DNA of 55,396 nucleotides from Porphyromonas loveana. GTDB lineage: Bacteria; Bacteroidota; Bacteroidia; Bacteroidales; Porphyromonadaceae. Position 1 is the stretch's first letter. Each line of letters starts with the position of its first letter. The stretch is taken from NCBI RefSeq assembly GCF_003096695.1, contig NZ_QEKY01000015.1, forward strand, positions 1 through 55,396, given 5' to 3'. A model generated the notes under the pieces. That model ran no database searches, was not told where the DNA came from, and saw nothing but the letters and a program-made list of their open reading frames with translations. Made by a program: the position numbers and the translations under genes. Shown piece after piece: positions 19,193-28,387 of this stretch.

Positions 19193-19888
19193 CTATATTT
19201 TGTTTTTATCGTTAGTAATCAACTTCTCGAGGAACCGAATTTGATCGGCAAAGTAAAGGTTTTTTTCCGGATAATTCAAACTAATGGTCTTGATAATCCT
19301 CAGTGCCTTGTCGTAGCGCCCCTGCTTGATGTAGATGCGTGCCAACGTCTCGGTGAAGAGCTCTTCTTCCAGTTCTTCCGTCGAGAGGCTCGTGGCGGGT
19401 TCCTTCTCAGCCGGTGTAGAGGCCGGTGTAGGCTCCGTGACGGGCGGCACGGTGAACACGGGGGTAGTCGCTGCCTCGTCGGGCATTATCGAAGCGAAAT
19501 AGTCCGCTGCGGGGGCTGCGCCATGCTCGCTCCCGTAAGATATCTCGGAAGGGAGATCGGCTCCGCCGCGGGACATCTCGTCCAAGAACTCGTCGATGAG
19601 GGAGAAGGCATCGGGTTCTTTCTCCGCTTCGGTCGGTTGCAAATGCTCGGGATGCGTGTATTCCTCTACGAGCAAATACAGCTTGCGTCTGTCCGGCAAA
19701 TAGGGCGCGAGGCGGCGCAGTTCGGATGCGTAGCGCACGTCCTGCACGACATACATATTATATAGGTATAGAAACACGAATGTGGAGCAGAACGGATAAG
19801 CCTCATACAGCGCTTTCATCTCCGGCAGCGTGGCAGCCGATAAGCGCGAGGGGTGCTCCATGTAGGCGTATAGATCGTCCGTCGTCAT
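19193..19888 (-). CDS. Conserved TPR-like protein of unknown function
   Basis: 231 residues, no signal peptide. A folded N-terminal region (residues 1-80) contains MKALYEAYPFCSTFVFLYLYNMYVV, then a disordered Pro/Glu/Thr-rich middle (about 130-170). A helical C-terminus resembles one TPR (ETLARIYIKQGRYDKALRIIKTISLNYPEKN). It lies between lptE and secG, three bases from secG and ten from lptE. I know similar proteins in this position in Bacteroidales but no established function. A cytoplasmic scaffold role is a guess. Confidence 0.65.
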   Translation of the reverse strand: MTTDDLYAYMEHPSRLSAATLPEMKALYEAYPFCSTFVFLYLYNMYVVQDVRYASELRRLAPYLPDRRKLYLLVEEYTHPEHLQPTEAEKEPDAFSLIDEFLDEMSRGGADLPSEISYGSEHGAAPAADYFASIMPDEAATTPVFTVPPVTEPTPASTPAEKEPATSLSTEELEEELFTETLARIYIKQGRYDKALRIIKTISLNYPEKNLYFADQIRFLEKLITNDKNKI

Positions 19889-19898
19889 CGGGGTGATT

Positions 19899-20435
19899 TT
19901 ACCAGTTCTCTACCGTAGCGTTGTATATCTGCTTCACGAGGTCCTCCACCATATTGGCAAGCAGACCGTCTTGTACGTCCACAAGTTGCTGGCTGCTGTC
20001 GAAGTCGGTCGTGGAAGTGAAGCTGTTATCGAAGCTCTGTTCGGGGAAAGCCTTGTTCTCATAGTGCACCTGGACCGTCAGTGTCACCTTGGTACGAGCA
20101 GCCAAGTCGTTGTCTTGGACGGCGAGGGGAGCGAGGTCGTAATTGGTTATCATCACCTCGATGACCATATCGGCATCGTTCGTTCGCGCCATGCTCAGTT
20201 TGGTACGTCGGGTAAATTGGTTCTGCAGAGCCTCGGTCATGTTTTGCGCCAACGGGGGATATACGCGGGTCGCCTGATTGGTTACGTCCGGCATGAAGAG
20301 GGTCTTGACACGGGTATAATCCAGCGAACCGCCACGGGGACTATAGGAGATGCTGCAAGCCGACAGAGCCGTCAGGCCGATAAGTACTGCCACGAGGGCA
20401 AAAAGAGCGTAAATTTTATTCCTGATCGATGCCAT
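19899..20435 (-). CDS. lptE: LptE-like LPS assembly lipoprotein
   Basis: 178 residues. Lipoprotein signal with lipobox LSAC (Cys at about residue 27), then SISYSPRGGSLDYTRVKTLFMPDV, the pattern of Bacteroidetes LptE-family proteins. LptE plugs the LptD barrel and helps place LPS on the surface. The start overlaps the end of the sigma-54 activator by 20 bp. LptD was not seen in this window. Confidence 0.85.
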   Translation of the reverse strand: MASIRNKIYALFALVAVLIGLTALSACSISYSPRGGSLDYTRVKTLFMPDVTNQATRVYPPLAQNMTEALQNQFTRRTKLSMARTNDADMVIEVMITNYDLAPLAVQDNDLAARTKVTLTVQVHYENKAFPEQSFDNSFTSTTDFDSSQQLVDVQDGLLANMVEDLVKQIYNATVENW

Positions 20436-21675
20436 ACTCCTTCAGTTTGCGGTATAAGGTTCGTTCCGATATCTTCAAGTCTTTGGCCGCCGGTCCCCGC
20501 TTCCCTCCGTGCCGTTCCAGTGAACGACGTATCGTTTCTTTCTCTAATTCCACCAGCGAGAGCGTCTCCTCAGTGTACTCTTTGGCCTCTTGTATAGGCT
20601 CGGCCGTCAGGTCCGTGTGGATGGGTTCTGCGTGTGTGTGCTGCGTCCAAGACTGTTCCCTCGCGGGCAACTCCTCGTTCTCCCACACCTTACTGCCCAC
20701 GGTCCAGGAGGGTTGTTCGTGATGTGCTATGCGGTTGATCATGTTCTTCATGTCGGCTATCTCCTTCTTCATGTCGTATAGCACCTGATAGATGATCTCA
20801 CGCTCATAGTGGGGTATCTGCTTGTCCTCGGAGCGTGCATCGTTCTGCCTGATGATGACCGGATGAAGATCTTGCATGGCATCCGCATTCAGATAGCGGG
20901 TGATGGTCTCGGCAGAAACCGTTCGTTCCTCTTCTAATATACTGAGCCTGTCGGTGATATTGCGCAGTTCTCGCACATTCCCCGGCCAGCGATAACGCAT
21001 GAGTACGACGCGCGCTTCGTCCGATAGACGCAGGGGCGGCATCCGGTATTTCTCCGCACTGTCGGCGGCAAAGCGACGGAAGAGTAGCGGCACATCGTCG
21101 GGGCGCATACGCAGCGGCGGCACTTCGATGGGCACAGTATTCAGGCGGAAGAAGAGGTCTTCCCTGAACTTGCCATTGGCCACAGCTTCCTTCAGATTCA
21201 CATTGGTGGCAGCAACGATCCGTACATCCGTCTTCTGCGGTTGGCTAGCACCAACGGGGATGAACTCGCCCGTCTCCAGTATTCTGAGGAGTCGTGCCTG
21301 TGTGGGTAGGGGGAGTTCGCCCACTTCGTCCAGAAAGATCGTCCCGCCCGAAGCCTCTTCAAAGTATCCTTTTCGGTCCGATACGGCACCGGTGAAAGAG
21401 CCTTTGCGATGGCCGAAAAGCTCCGAATCGATAGTCCCTTCGGGGATAGCCCCGCAATTGACTGCTATATAACTATAGTGTTTGCGGGCGCTGTAGTGGT
21501 GAATGATCTGTGGGAAGAACTCTTTCCCCGAACCACTCTCTCCCATTACGAGGACAGACATGTCCGTAGGGGCCACCTGTGCAGCCACGCGGATGGCATG
21601 CTCCATCAGCGGACTGCTGCCGATGATGCCGAAGCGTTGCTTGATTTGTTGTACGTCTATACTATTGGTACTCAT
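20416..21675 (-). CDS. Sigma-54-interacting AAA+ transcriptional activator without receiver domain
   Basis: 419 residues from the ATG at 21675. The AAA+ domain fills residues about 12-245: Walker A GESGSGKE, GSFTGA loop that contacts sigma-54, Walker B TIFLDEVGE, and FREDLFFRLNTVPI. The C-terminal Fis-type HTH is RRSLERHGGKRGPAAKDLKISERTLYRKLKEYG. Between them (about 250-370) is a variable region with no recognised sensor. There is no N-terminal receiver, GAF or PAS domain, so activity must be controlled otherwise (partner protein or constitutive). It sits inside an envelope operon between the HU/LysM gene and lptE. Targets are unknown. Confidence 0.93.
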   Translation of the reverse strand: MSTNSIDVQQIKQRFGIIGSSPLMEHAIRVAAQVAPTDMSVLVMGESGSGKEFFPQIIHHYSARKHYSYIAVNCGAIPEGTIDSELFGHRKGSFTGAVSDRKGYFEEASGGTIFLDEVGELPLPTQARLLRILETGEFIPVGASQPQKTDVRIVAATNVNLKEAVANGKFREDLFFRLNTVPIEVPPLRMRPDDVPLLFRRFAADSAEKYRMPPLRLSDEARVVLMRYRWPGNVRELRNITDRLSILEEERTVSAETITRYLNADAMQDLHPVIIRQNDARSEDKQIPHYEREIIYQVLYDMKKEIADMKNMINRIAHHEQPSWTVGSKVWENEELPAREQSWTQHTHAEPIHTDLTAEPIQEAKEYTEETLSLVELEKETIRRSLERHGGKRGPAAKDLKISERTLYRKLKEYGIDQE

Positions 21676-21680
21676 TATCA

Positions 21681-21688
21681 CAAAGTTA
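21681..21688 (-). promoter_or_regulatory. Possible -7 element directly before the sigma-54 activator
   Basis: TAACTTTG on the minus strand ends only 5 nt before the ATG at 21675. If used, the transcript would start at or next to the start codon and be leaderless. The gene may instead be read only from upstream. Confidence 0.4.
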
Positions 21689-21702
21689 GCAAAACACCGA
21701 TG

Positions 21703-22959
21703 CTATTTCCGTTTCTTCGCACTCCCGATCTCGAATTGGAGTGCCAATGCTCGCCTGAGCGAAGCTGTGTCGGCGGCATTGATCGCGTATTTCTCAGGAA
21801 GAGGCAGCACTAATTCCGTGCCCAAGGGCACATTGTCGGGGTCGGCGATCTTCTCTTTGTTCTCTTCATATATATAGACCCAGAAGATGCGGTCGCCATA
21901 CGTCTCTCGGGCGATGCGCGTAAGCATGTCGCCTTTGCGCATGACGATTCTTCCCAAATTGGTCGGCGCAGGAATAGCCTGCACAGTATCTGTCGCGATG
22001 GGGGTCGTGTCACGAGGGGCAGGAACTACACTCTCTTGGGGCTGCTGCTTCGGTGCCTTCCATGAGGGCATGGGCAGACGTTGGAGCAAGAAATAAGCTG
22101 CGGTACCGATGATGAGAAATGCTGCGACCAACAGGTGTCTGCGCATGGTCATGATGCGTTCTTTCTCTCGTTTGGGGCGGGGAATTTCGGTAGGTGCTGC
22201 TGTTTCCTCAGTCGGTTGTGCCTCTTCTTTCGGGCGAGTCTCCTCGTCCTCGGAGTTTGCTTCTGCGGTCGGAGCCTCTTCTTCCGTGGTCGGGAGCGGG
22301 GCGATGGGGATTTCTTTTTCCGTTGTTATGGGAGTAGGTTCGGATTTGTTCTCCTCCTCTCTATGGCCCGTGCGGAATAAAATAAAGCAAGTGGATGCGG
22401 CTTCCAGTGGTCGTGTCTGCGTATCGGCTATCTCAGTCTCCGGCGACAATTCGATTGTGGGGAACATGGAGAACGGTCGATTGAGCAATTCCGACAATTC
22501 ACCTTCGGCGATGAAACGGCAACCCGTCAGTTCCTCCTCTTCCTTTATCGGCTCGAAACGACCGAACTGTGGCCAGGAAACCGGATGCCCCTTCTGCAAC
22601 AACGCCGATAATACCTCGGGAATAGCCTTCCACCAGCGCACGACCACGACCTCGGTGTAGGGCGTCAAATCGATAAGCGCTTGCAGCATGGTCTCTCGTG
22701 TCGGGGAGGATACAGGGCCGATTAGGCGCAACTTGATACGAGGGGGGACCAACACACGCGAACCGTCGGGGCGTATGCCTACGTATTCATCCTCCTTCAC
22801 AGCTTGCCACAGCCCTATTCCCTCTTGGCGGATGGTCTCGCCTTTGGATAATAGTTGTCCCGTCAGCCGACAGTAATGCGACCAGAGCTCGTCTGATGTG
22901 GATACGTCAGTATCCGATGCCGTCGCCAGCTGAGCGATCCATAGCTCTTGTTGTATCAT
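21703..22959 (-). CDS. Membrane protein with tandem HU-like domains and a LysM domain
   Basis: 418 residues. Residues 1-80 resemble an HU/IHF module: two helices, then QEGIGLWQAVKEDEYVGI and RPDGSRVLVPPRIKLRL, aligning with the GFGTF...NPQTG...IPA arm of HU. Residues 90-165 look like a second, degenerate copy (VSWPQFGRFEPIKEEEEL). A Glu/Pro/Thr-rich linker (about 200-265) is followed by a basic RPKREKERIMTMRRH and one membrane helix (275-294), then a periplasmic LysM-like domain at about 335-388 (MRKGDMLTRIARETYGD). The predicted topology puts the HU-like part in the cytoplasm and LysM on peptidoglycan. Related HU-CCDC81/SPOR proteins are known in Bacteroidetes. Its function is not established. 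Confidence 0.8.
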   Translation of the reverse strand: MIQQELWIAQLATASDTDVSTSDELWSHYCRLTGQLLSKGETIRQEGIGLWQAVKEDEYVGIRPDGSRVLVPPRIKLRLIGPVSSPTRETMLQALIDLTPYTEVVVVRWWKAIPEVLSALLQKGHPVSWPQFGRFEPIKEEEELTGCRFIAEGELSELLNRPFSMFPTIELSPETEIADTQTRPLEAASTCFILFRTGHREEENKSEPTPITTEKEIPIAPLPTTEEEAPTAEANSEDEETRPKEEAQPTEETAAPTEIPRPKREKERIMTMRRHLLVAAFLIIGTAAYFLLQRLPMPSWKAPKQQPQESVVPAPRDTTPIATDTVQAIPAPTNLGRIVMRKGDMLTRIARETYGDRIFWVYIYEENKEKIADPDNVPLGTELVLPLPEKYAINAADTASLRRALALQFEIGSAKKRK

Positions 22960-22993
22960 TCCTGCCAGTTGTTTGTCGATCCGATTGGGATTC

Positions 22994-24298
22994 TCAATCT
23001 ATGATTCGTGCATATAGGTCGAAGGGCTCTGCCTCTGTGATCTCCGCCATATGGAACTGCCCCGGCTTCAATACTTGACCATCTACAAAAGGTATGAGTA
23101 CCTCCGGATCCACTTCCGGAGAGTCATATTCGGTACGTCCGATGTAGAATCCGTCTTCTGCGCGATCGATGACCACACGCATACGGCTGCCCACTTTCGC
23201 TTCGTTGTATGTCGCCGCAATGCGCTCTTGCACAGCCATGAGTTCGCCCAGCCGTTCTTGTTTGACGGATTCGGGTATTTTGTCTTGATAATGCTTGTCG
23301 CAGTAGGTGCCACTTTCATGCGAATAGGTGAAAGCTCCTAATCGTTCGAAGCGAATATCACGCACGAACTGAAGTAGCTCTGCAAAGTCGGCATCCGTCT
23401 CTCCCGGGTGTCCCGTCATGAGCGTCGTGCGCAAGTGGATGCCCGGCACCTCGCGGCGAATTGTCTCGATCAGGTCGTAGGTCTCTGCCTTGGTGATCTG
23501 TCGGCGCATCAGCTTGAGCATGGGATCGCTGATGTGCTGCAAGGCCATATCCAAGTACTTGCACACGTTCGGACGCTCACGCATCACACGTAGCAGATCG
23601 AGAGGGAAGTGTGCCGGATAGGCATAGTGTAGGCGCAGCCACTCCACGCCCTTAATGTCCGACAGACGTTCGGTCAGCTCCGCCAGTCGATTGCCCCCGT
23701 ATAGGTCGATGCCATAGAAGGTGAGGTCTTGGGCGATGAGCTGAAACTCGTGTGTGCCCCGACGGACGAGCGCCCGCACCTCTTCTTCGAGATCCTCTAT
23801 CGGTCGCGAATGGTGGCGACCGGTAATAATAGGTATGGCACAATACGAACAGCTGCGGTCGCAGCCTTCGGATATCTTCAGATAGGCATAGTGGCGGGGA
23901 GTCGTCAGTTTACGTCTGTTCTCAGCCTCTGCATAGTAGGATTTGCCCAGATGAGAGAGTAGTTGCTTCCAGTTGAACTTGCCGTAGTAGGCATCGACTT
24001 CGGGGATTTCTTTCTTCAGATCGTCCAGAAAGCGTTCGCTCAGACAGCCCATTACATATAGTTGCCCGATGCGTCCGCTCTTCTTGGCCTCCACCATCTC
24101 CAAGATGGTATTGACCGACTCCTCTTGAGCATCACCGATGAAGCCGCAAGTATTGACCACGACGATCTCGCCACTTACCGTGGCCGGATCGTGGTGCACA
24201 GTATAGCCGTTGGCCATGAACTGGCGCATGAGTACCTCACTGTCCACCAGATTTTTGGAACAGCCGAGCGTAATGACATCTACTCTGTTTCTTCTCAT
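22994..24298 (-). CDS. rimO: Ribosomal protein S12 methylthiotransferase RimO
   Basis: 434 residues. The N-terminal UPF0004 domain starts VDVITLGCSKNLVDSE and contains VVNTCGFIGDAQEESV and GCLSER, which supply the three Cys of the auxiliary cluster. The radical SAM motif EGCDRSCSYCAIP (CxxxCxxC) is near residue 145. A C-terminal TRAM domain (VIDRAEDGFYIGRTEYDSPEVDPEVLI) closes the protein. It adds a methylthio group to an aspartate of ribosomal protein S12. The ftsY stop overlaps its ATG by 4 bp, so the two are translationally coupled. Confidence 0.96.
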   Translation of the reverse strand: MRRNRVDVITLGCSKNLVDSEVLMRQFMANGYTVHHDPATVSGEIVVVNTCGFIGDAQEESVNTILEMVEAKKSGRIGQLYVMGCLSERFLDDLKKEIPEVDAYYGKFNWKQLLSHLGKSYYAEAENRRKLTTPRHYAYLKISEGCDRSCSYCAIPIITGRHHSRPIEDLEEEVRALVRRGTHEFQLIAQDLTFYGIDLYGGNRLAELTERLSDIKGVEWLRLHYAYPAHFPLDLLRVMRERPNVCKYLDMALQHISDPMLKLMRRQITKAETYDLIETIRREVPGIHLRTTLMTGHPGETDADFAELLQFVRDIRFERLGAFTYSHESGTYCDKHYQDKIPESVKQERLGELMAVQERIAATYNEAKVGSRMRVVIDRAEDGFYIGRTEYDSPEVDPEVLIPFVDGQVLKPGQFHMAEITEAEPFDLYARIID

Positions 24299-25248
24299 TC
24301 GCCGAATAGAGAGTCTACAAATTCTTTCTTACGGAAGACTTGCAGGTCGTCGATGCCTTCTCCCAGTCCGATATACTTCACCGGTATTTTGAACTGATCG
24401 GATATGCCGATGACCACGCCGCCCTTAGCGGTGCCGTCCAGCTTGGTAACAGCGAGCGCATTTACTTCCGTTGCGGCCGTAAACTGTCGGGCTTGTTCGA
24501 AGGCGTTCTGTCCTGTTGAGCCGTCCAGTACCAGCAATACCTCATGAGGTGCGTCGGGGATTACCTTTTGCATGACACGCTTGATCTTGGTCAGCTCGTT
24601 CATGAGGTTGATCTTATTGTGCAGACGGCCGGCCGTGTCGATGATCACCACATCGGCTCCGTTGGCAACGGCCGAACTCACCGTGTCATAAGCCACCGAA
24701 GCGGGGTCGCTGCCCATCTGCTGCTTGACTATGGGCACGCCTACTCGTTCCGACCATATCTCCAGCTGCTCCACTGCTGCTGCACGGAAGGTGTCGGCAG
24801 CACCGAGGACAACGCTCTTACCTGCCTGACGGAAGCGATTGGCCAGCTTGCCGATGGTAGTTGTCTTGCCCACGCCGTTTACCCCCACCACCATGATCAC
24901 ATAGGGTTTTTGGTCTGCTGGGATGTCGAAGCTCTCGCCATCGGCCGAGCCGTTCTCAATGAGCAGAGAGGCAATCTCCTGGCGGAGGATGCCCGTAAGC
25001 TCCGAAGTGGAAACGTATTTGTCCCGAGCTACGCGCTCTTCGATTCGTTTGATGATCTTGAGCGTCGTGTCCACTCCCACGTCGGAAGTCACCAGTACGT
25101 TCTCAAGCTCATCGAGTACTTCGTCGTCGACCTTACTCTTACCTGCGACGGCACGAGTGATCTTGGCAAATACGTTTTCTTTCGTCTTGGACAAGCCTTC
25201 GTCGAGCGTCTCCTTTTTCTTCTTGGAGAATAATCCGAATAGTCCCAT
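24295..25248 (-). CDS. ftsY: Signal recognition particle receptor FtsY
   Basis: 317 residues. Short basic N-terminus MGLFGLFSKKKKE rather than the long acidic A domain of E. coli. The NG domain follows: N-domain helices, then G1 VGVNGVGKTTTIGKLA, DTFRAAAVEQLE, DTAGRLHNKINLMNEL and TKLDGTAKGG. It brings ribosome-SRP complexes to SecYEG. It overlaps rimO by 4 bp and lies 33 bp after nspC; secG lies downstream in the same unit. Confidence 0.97.
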   Translation of the reverse strand: MGLFGLFSKKKKETLDEGLSKTKENVFAKITRAVAGKSKVDDEVLDELENVLVTSDVGVDTTLKIIKRIEERVARDKYVSTSELTGILRQEIASLLIENGSADGESFDIPADQKPYVIMVVGVNGVGKTTTIGKLANRFRQAGKSVVLGAADTFRAAAVEQLEIWSERVGVPIVKQQMGSDPASVAYDTVSSAVANGADVVIIDTAGRLHNKINLMNELTKIKRVMQKVIPDAPHEVLLVLDGSTGQNAFEQARQFTAATEVNALAVTKLDGTAKGGVVIGISDQFKIPVKYIGLGEGIDDLQVFRKKEFVDSLFGE

Positions 25249-25281
25249 GATGTCTCGTATATCCTGTGTTGTATTCTGTCC

Positions 25282-26418
25282 TTAGTTCATTCTGTTCTTG
25301 TAGTCCTCGTAGTCGAAGCTACGCAGCATCTCTTTCTTGCCATCGGTGCGCAGCAAGACGATATCCGGATGGCGCACACCATTGAACATCGTAGTCTTCA
25401 CGGTCGTATAGTGCAGCATGTCCTCGAATATCAGTTCGTCACCCACCTGTAGAGGTTTGTCGAAGCTCCAGTCTCCGATGAAGTCGCCGCTTAGGCAGCT
25501 GCATCCTCCTATGCGATAGGTCGGCAGTCCCTGCACCGGCTCTTGGTGAGCTCCTCTGATCACAGGCTTGTAGGGCATTTCCAGACAGTCCGGCATGTGG
25601 CAGGTGAAGGACACGTCCACGATGGCCGTGGCTATGCCTTGATGCTCTACAATATCTACGACGGTGCTCTTGAGGAACCCCGTCTGCCAACCGAAGGCAC
25701 TACCTGGTTCCATGATCAGGTGCAGATGAGGATGTCGACCAGAGAAGTCCTTGAGCAGGCGCACCAAGTGCTCCACGTCATAGTCCTTGCGCGTCATCAG
25801 ATGCCCACCCCCCATGTTGAGCCAACGTGCCTGCTTGAGCACGGCAGCGAAGCGATCTTCTATGATGGCGAGCGTCTTCTCCAGTTCGTAGCTGGTGCTT
25901 TCACAAAGGGTGTGGAAGTGCAATCCCTCGATGTCCTCGGGCAGGGTGTCGCCCAGCTCCGATGCCGAGACGCCGAAGCGTGACCCGGGCGCACACGGAT
26001 TGTAGAGTGCTGTCTCCACGGCCGAGTATTCGGGGTTGATCCTGAGCCCGAGCGAAACGCCCACGTTCTTGACCATGGGGGCAAGCAGACGGTACTGACT
26101 GAGCGAATTGAATGTGACGTGGCTGCTATAACGCAGTATCTCCGGAAACTCCTCTCGCGTGTAGGCGGGGCTGAAGGTGTGCGCCGGCGCTCCCATCTCT
26201 TCGAATGCGAGACGTGCCTCCCATACCGAGCTGGCAGTGCTGTGCGGCACGTATTCCGTGATGATCGGGAATGTGCGCCAGAGTGCATACGCCTTGAAAG
26301 CGAGGATAATCTCCACGCTGGTGCGATCGGTTACAGATGCTATCAGAGCCAGATTGCGCCTCAGGAGGTCTTCTTCCAGTACGTATGCGGGAGATGCTAT
26401 GTCGTAGTATCGTGCCAT
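25282..26418 (-). CDS. nspC: Carboxynorspermidine/carboxyspermidine decarboxylase
   Basis: 378 residues, PLP enzyme of the alanine-racemase/ODC fold III. The PLP lysine lies in VEIILAFKAYALWRTFPII (about residue 42). LNMGGGHLMTRKDYDVEHL and LIMEPGSAFGWQTGFL bind cofactor phosphate, and the catalytic Cys lies in GGCSCLSGDFIGDW. It decarboxylates carboxyspermidine to spermidine in the alternative polyamine route. The dehydrogenase that makes its substrate is not in the window. With agmatine deiminase and carbamoylputrescine amidase it supports a full polyamine pathway in this organism. Ten bases separate it from aspS. Confidence 0.95.
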   Translation of the reverse strand: MARYYDIASPAYVLEEDLLRRNLALIASVTDRTSVEIILAFKAYALWRTFPIITEYVPHSTASSVWEARLAFEEMGAPAHTFSPAYTREEFPEILRYSSHVTFNSLSQYRLLAPMVKNVGVSLGLRINPEYSAVETALYNPCAPGSRFGVSASELGDTLPEDIEGLHFHTLCESTSYELEKTLAIIEDRFAAVLKQARWLNMGGGHLMTRKDYDVEHLVRLLKDFSGRHPHLHLIMEPGSAFGWQTGFLKSTVVDIVEHQGIATAIVDVSFTCHMPDCLEMPYKPVIRGAHQEPVQGLPTYRIGGCSCLSGDFIGDWSFDKPLQVGDELIFEDMLHYTTVKTTMFNGVRHPDIVLLRTDGKKEMLRSFDYEDYKNRMN

Positions 26419-26428
26419 CGTCGGGGGA

Positions 26429-28192
26429 TTAGTTCTCGTGCGGTTTCAGAGCCAAGAATAGTTCGTCGAGCTGTGTGTCGTCGATGGCAGAGGGAGCATC
26501 GATCATGACGTCGCGCCCGGCGTTGTTTTTCGGGAAGGCGATGCAGTCGCGTATGCTGTCCAGTCCGGCAAAGAGTGATACCCATCGGTCCAGACCATAG
26601 GCCAGACCGCCGTGAGGAGGTGCACCGTATTTGAAGGCATTCATCAAGAAGCCGAACTGCTCCTGTGCTTTCTCGTGTGTGAAGCCGAGCAACTCGAACA
26701 TTTTCTGCTGCAGTGCGCTGTCGTGAATACGGATGGAGCCTCCACCTACTTCCACGCCATTGATCACCATGTCGTAGGCATTGGCACGCACGGCACCCGG
26801 GTCGGTGTCCAATAAAGGTATGTCCTCCGGCTTCGGGCTGGTGAAGGGATGGTGCATGGCATAGAAGCGCTGCGTCTCTTCGTCCCATTCAAATAGGGGA
26901 AAGTCCACCACCCAGAGGCAGGAGAATGTATTCTTGTCGCGCAAGCCGAGCTGCGCACCCATTTCCAGGCGTAGCTCGCATAGTTGCTTGCGGGTCTTCA
27001 TGATGTCATCGCCACTCAGGATGAGGATGAGATCGTTTGGCTCTGCTCCCATGGTCTTGCGCAGCTCTTGGAGCGTTTCCTGTGAGTAGAATTTGTCCAC
27101 GCTGCTCTTGACGTTGCCGTCGGCTTCCACGCGAGCGTACACCATTCCTTTGGCGCCTATCTGCGGGCGTTTTACGAAGTCGGTGAGCGCATCGAGCTGT
27201 TTGCGGGTATAAGAGGCCGCACCTTTGGCGCAAATACCGCCAATGTAGGCAGCCGAGTCGAAGACACCGAAGCCATGTCCTTTGAGCACATCCATCAACT
27301 CCACGAAACGCATGTCGAATCGGGTGTCAGGTTTGTCCGAACCGTAGTATTTCATGGCGTCGTGCCACGCCATCCGGGGGAATGTGTCGGCTATCTCTAC
27401 GCCGCGGATCGTGCGGAAGAGGTGCTTGGTCATGCCCTCGAATGTGGTCAGTACATCCTCTTGCTCCACGAAGCTCATCTCGCAGTCGATCTGCGTAAAC
27501 TCGGGCTGACGATCGGCTCGCAGGTCCTCATCACGGAAGCACTTAACGATCTGGAAGTAACGGTCGAATCCACTTACCATCAGCAACTGCTTGAAGGTCT
27601 GAGGCGACTGGGGCAGGGCGTAGAATTGTCCCGGGTTCATGCGTGAGGGGACGACGAAGTCGCGTGCCCCTTCAGGGGTGGACTTGATCAGCATGGGAGT
27701 CTCCACTTCGATAAAACCTTCGCCGTCGAGGTATTTCCGCACCTCGAGAGCCATTCGGTGGCGCAGCTCCATATTGGAGCGCACACAGTGACGACGGAGA
27801 TCCAAGTAGCGGAATCTCATACGCAGGTCGTCGCCGCCGTCCGTCTCATCTTCTATGGTGAAGGGCGGAACCTCGGATTGGTTCAGCACCTGCATCTCGC
27901 TTACTGCTATCTCTATATCGCCCGTGGGTATGTTAGGGTTCTTGCTGGAGCGTTCCATCACGGTGCCGGTAGCACGGATCACCCACTCGCGTCCCATGTG
28001 TTCGGCGCGATCGCATAGTTCGGCAGAGGCCGACTCGCGGTTGAAAACCAACTGTGTCGTGCCGTAACGGTCGCGCAAGTCCACGAAGGTCATGCCTCCC
28101 ATTCGGCGTACGCGCTGTACCCAGCCGCTGAGGGTTACGGTCTGCTGAAGGTGGGTAAGGCGTAGCTCGCCGCAGGTATTTGTTCTGTACAT
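26429..28192 (-). CDS. aspS: Aspartyl-tRNA synthetase
   Basis: 587 residues from ATG 28192 ([12 protein letters not shown]). N-terminal OB-fold anticodon-binding domain ([24 protein letters not shown]), class II core with motif 2 [18 protein letters not shown], the bacterial GAD insertion domain (about 290-420), and motif 3 [16 protein letters not shown]. It charges tRNA-Asp. The frame is open 72 nt further, but the -7 element at 28234 would start the RNA inside that extension. It is the first gene of the long unit ending in secG. Confidence 0.97.
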   Translation of the reverse strand: MYRTNTCGELRLTHLQQTVTLSGWVQRVRRMGGMTFVDLRDRYGTTQLVFNRESASAELCDRAEHMGREWVIRATGTVMERSSKNPNIPTGDIEIAVSEMQVLNQSEVPPFTIEDETDGGDDLRMRFRYLDLRRHCVRSNMELRHRMALEVRKYLDGEGFIEVETPMLIKSTPEGARDFVVPSRMNPGQFYALPQSPQTFKQLLMVSGFDRYFQIVKCFRDEDLRADRQPEFTQIDCEMSFVEQEDVLTTFEGMTKHLFRTIRGVEIADTFPRMAWHDAMKYYGSDKPDTRFDMRFVELMDVLKGHGFGVFDSAAYIGGICAKGAASYTRKQLDALTDFVKRPQIGAKGMVYARVEADGNVKSSVDKFYSQETLQELRKTMGAEPNDLILILSGDDIMKTRKQLCELRLEMGAQLGLRDKNTFSCLWVVDFPLFEWDEETQRFYAMHHPFTSPKPEDIPLLDTDPGAVRANAYDMVINGVEVGGGSIRIHDSALQQKMFELLGFTHEKAQEQFGFLMNAFKYGAPPHGGLAYGLDRWVSLFAGLDSIRDCIAFPKNNAGRDVMIDAPSAIDDTQLDELFLALKPHEN

Positions 28193-28233
28193 GATGATAA
28201 AGGATTCTTCTGTTTGTGATTGTTTTTGTGGAA

Positions 28234-28241
28234 CAAAAGTA
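28234..28241 (-). promoter_or_regulatory. -7 promoter element of the aspS operon
   Basis: TACTTTTG on the minus strand, 41 nt before the aspS ATG. It rules out the longer reading frame. Confidence 0.65.
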
Positions 28242-28387
28242 CTAAACATAGCGGACTTATCCACGTAAAGCGCTTAATCTCAACGGGAGTGCCCCGTTTT
28301 TCTGTGTACGCGTTCGCCGATTCTTGTGGCTATTCTATCCATCGAAAAACAAGCATGATGCACCCCTTTTGGATAAATTGAGGTGGG

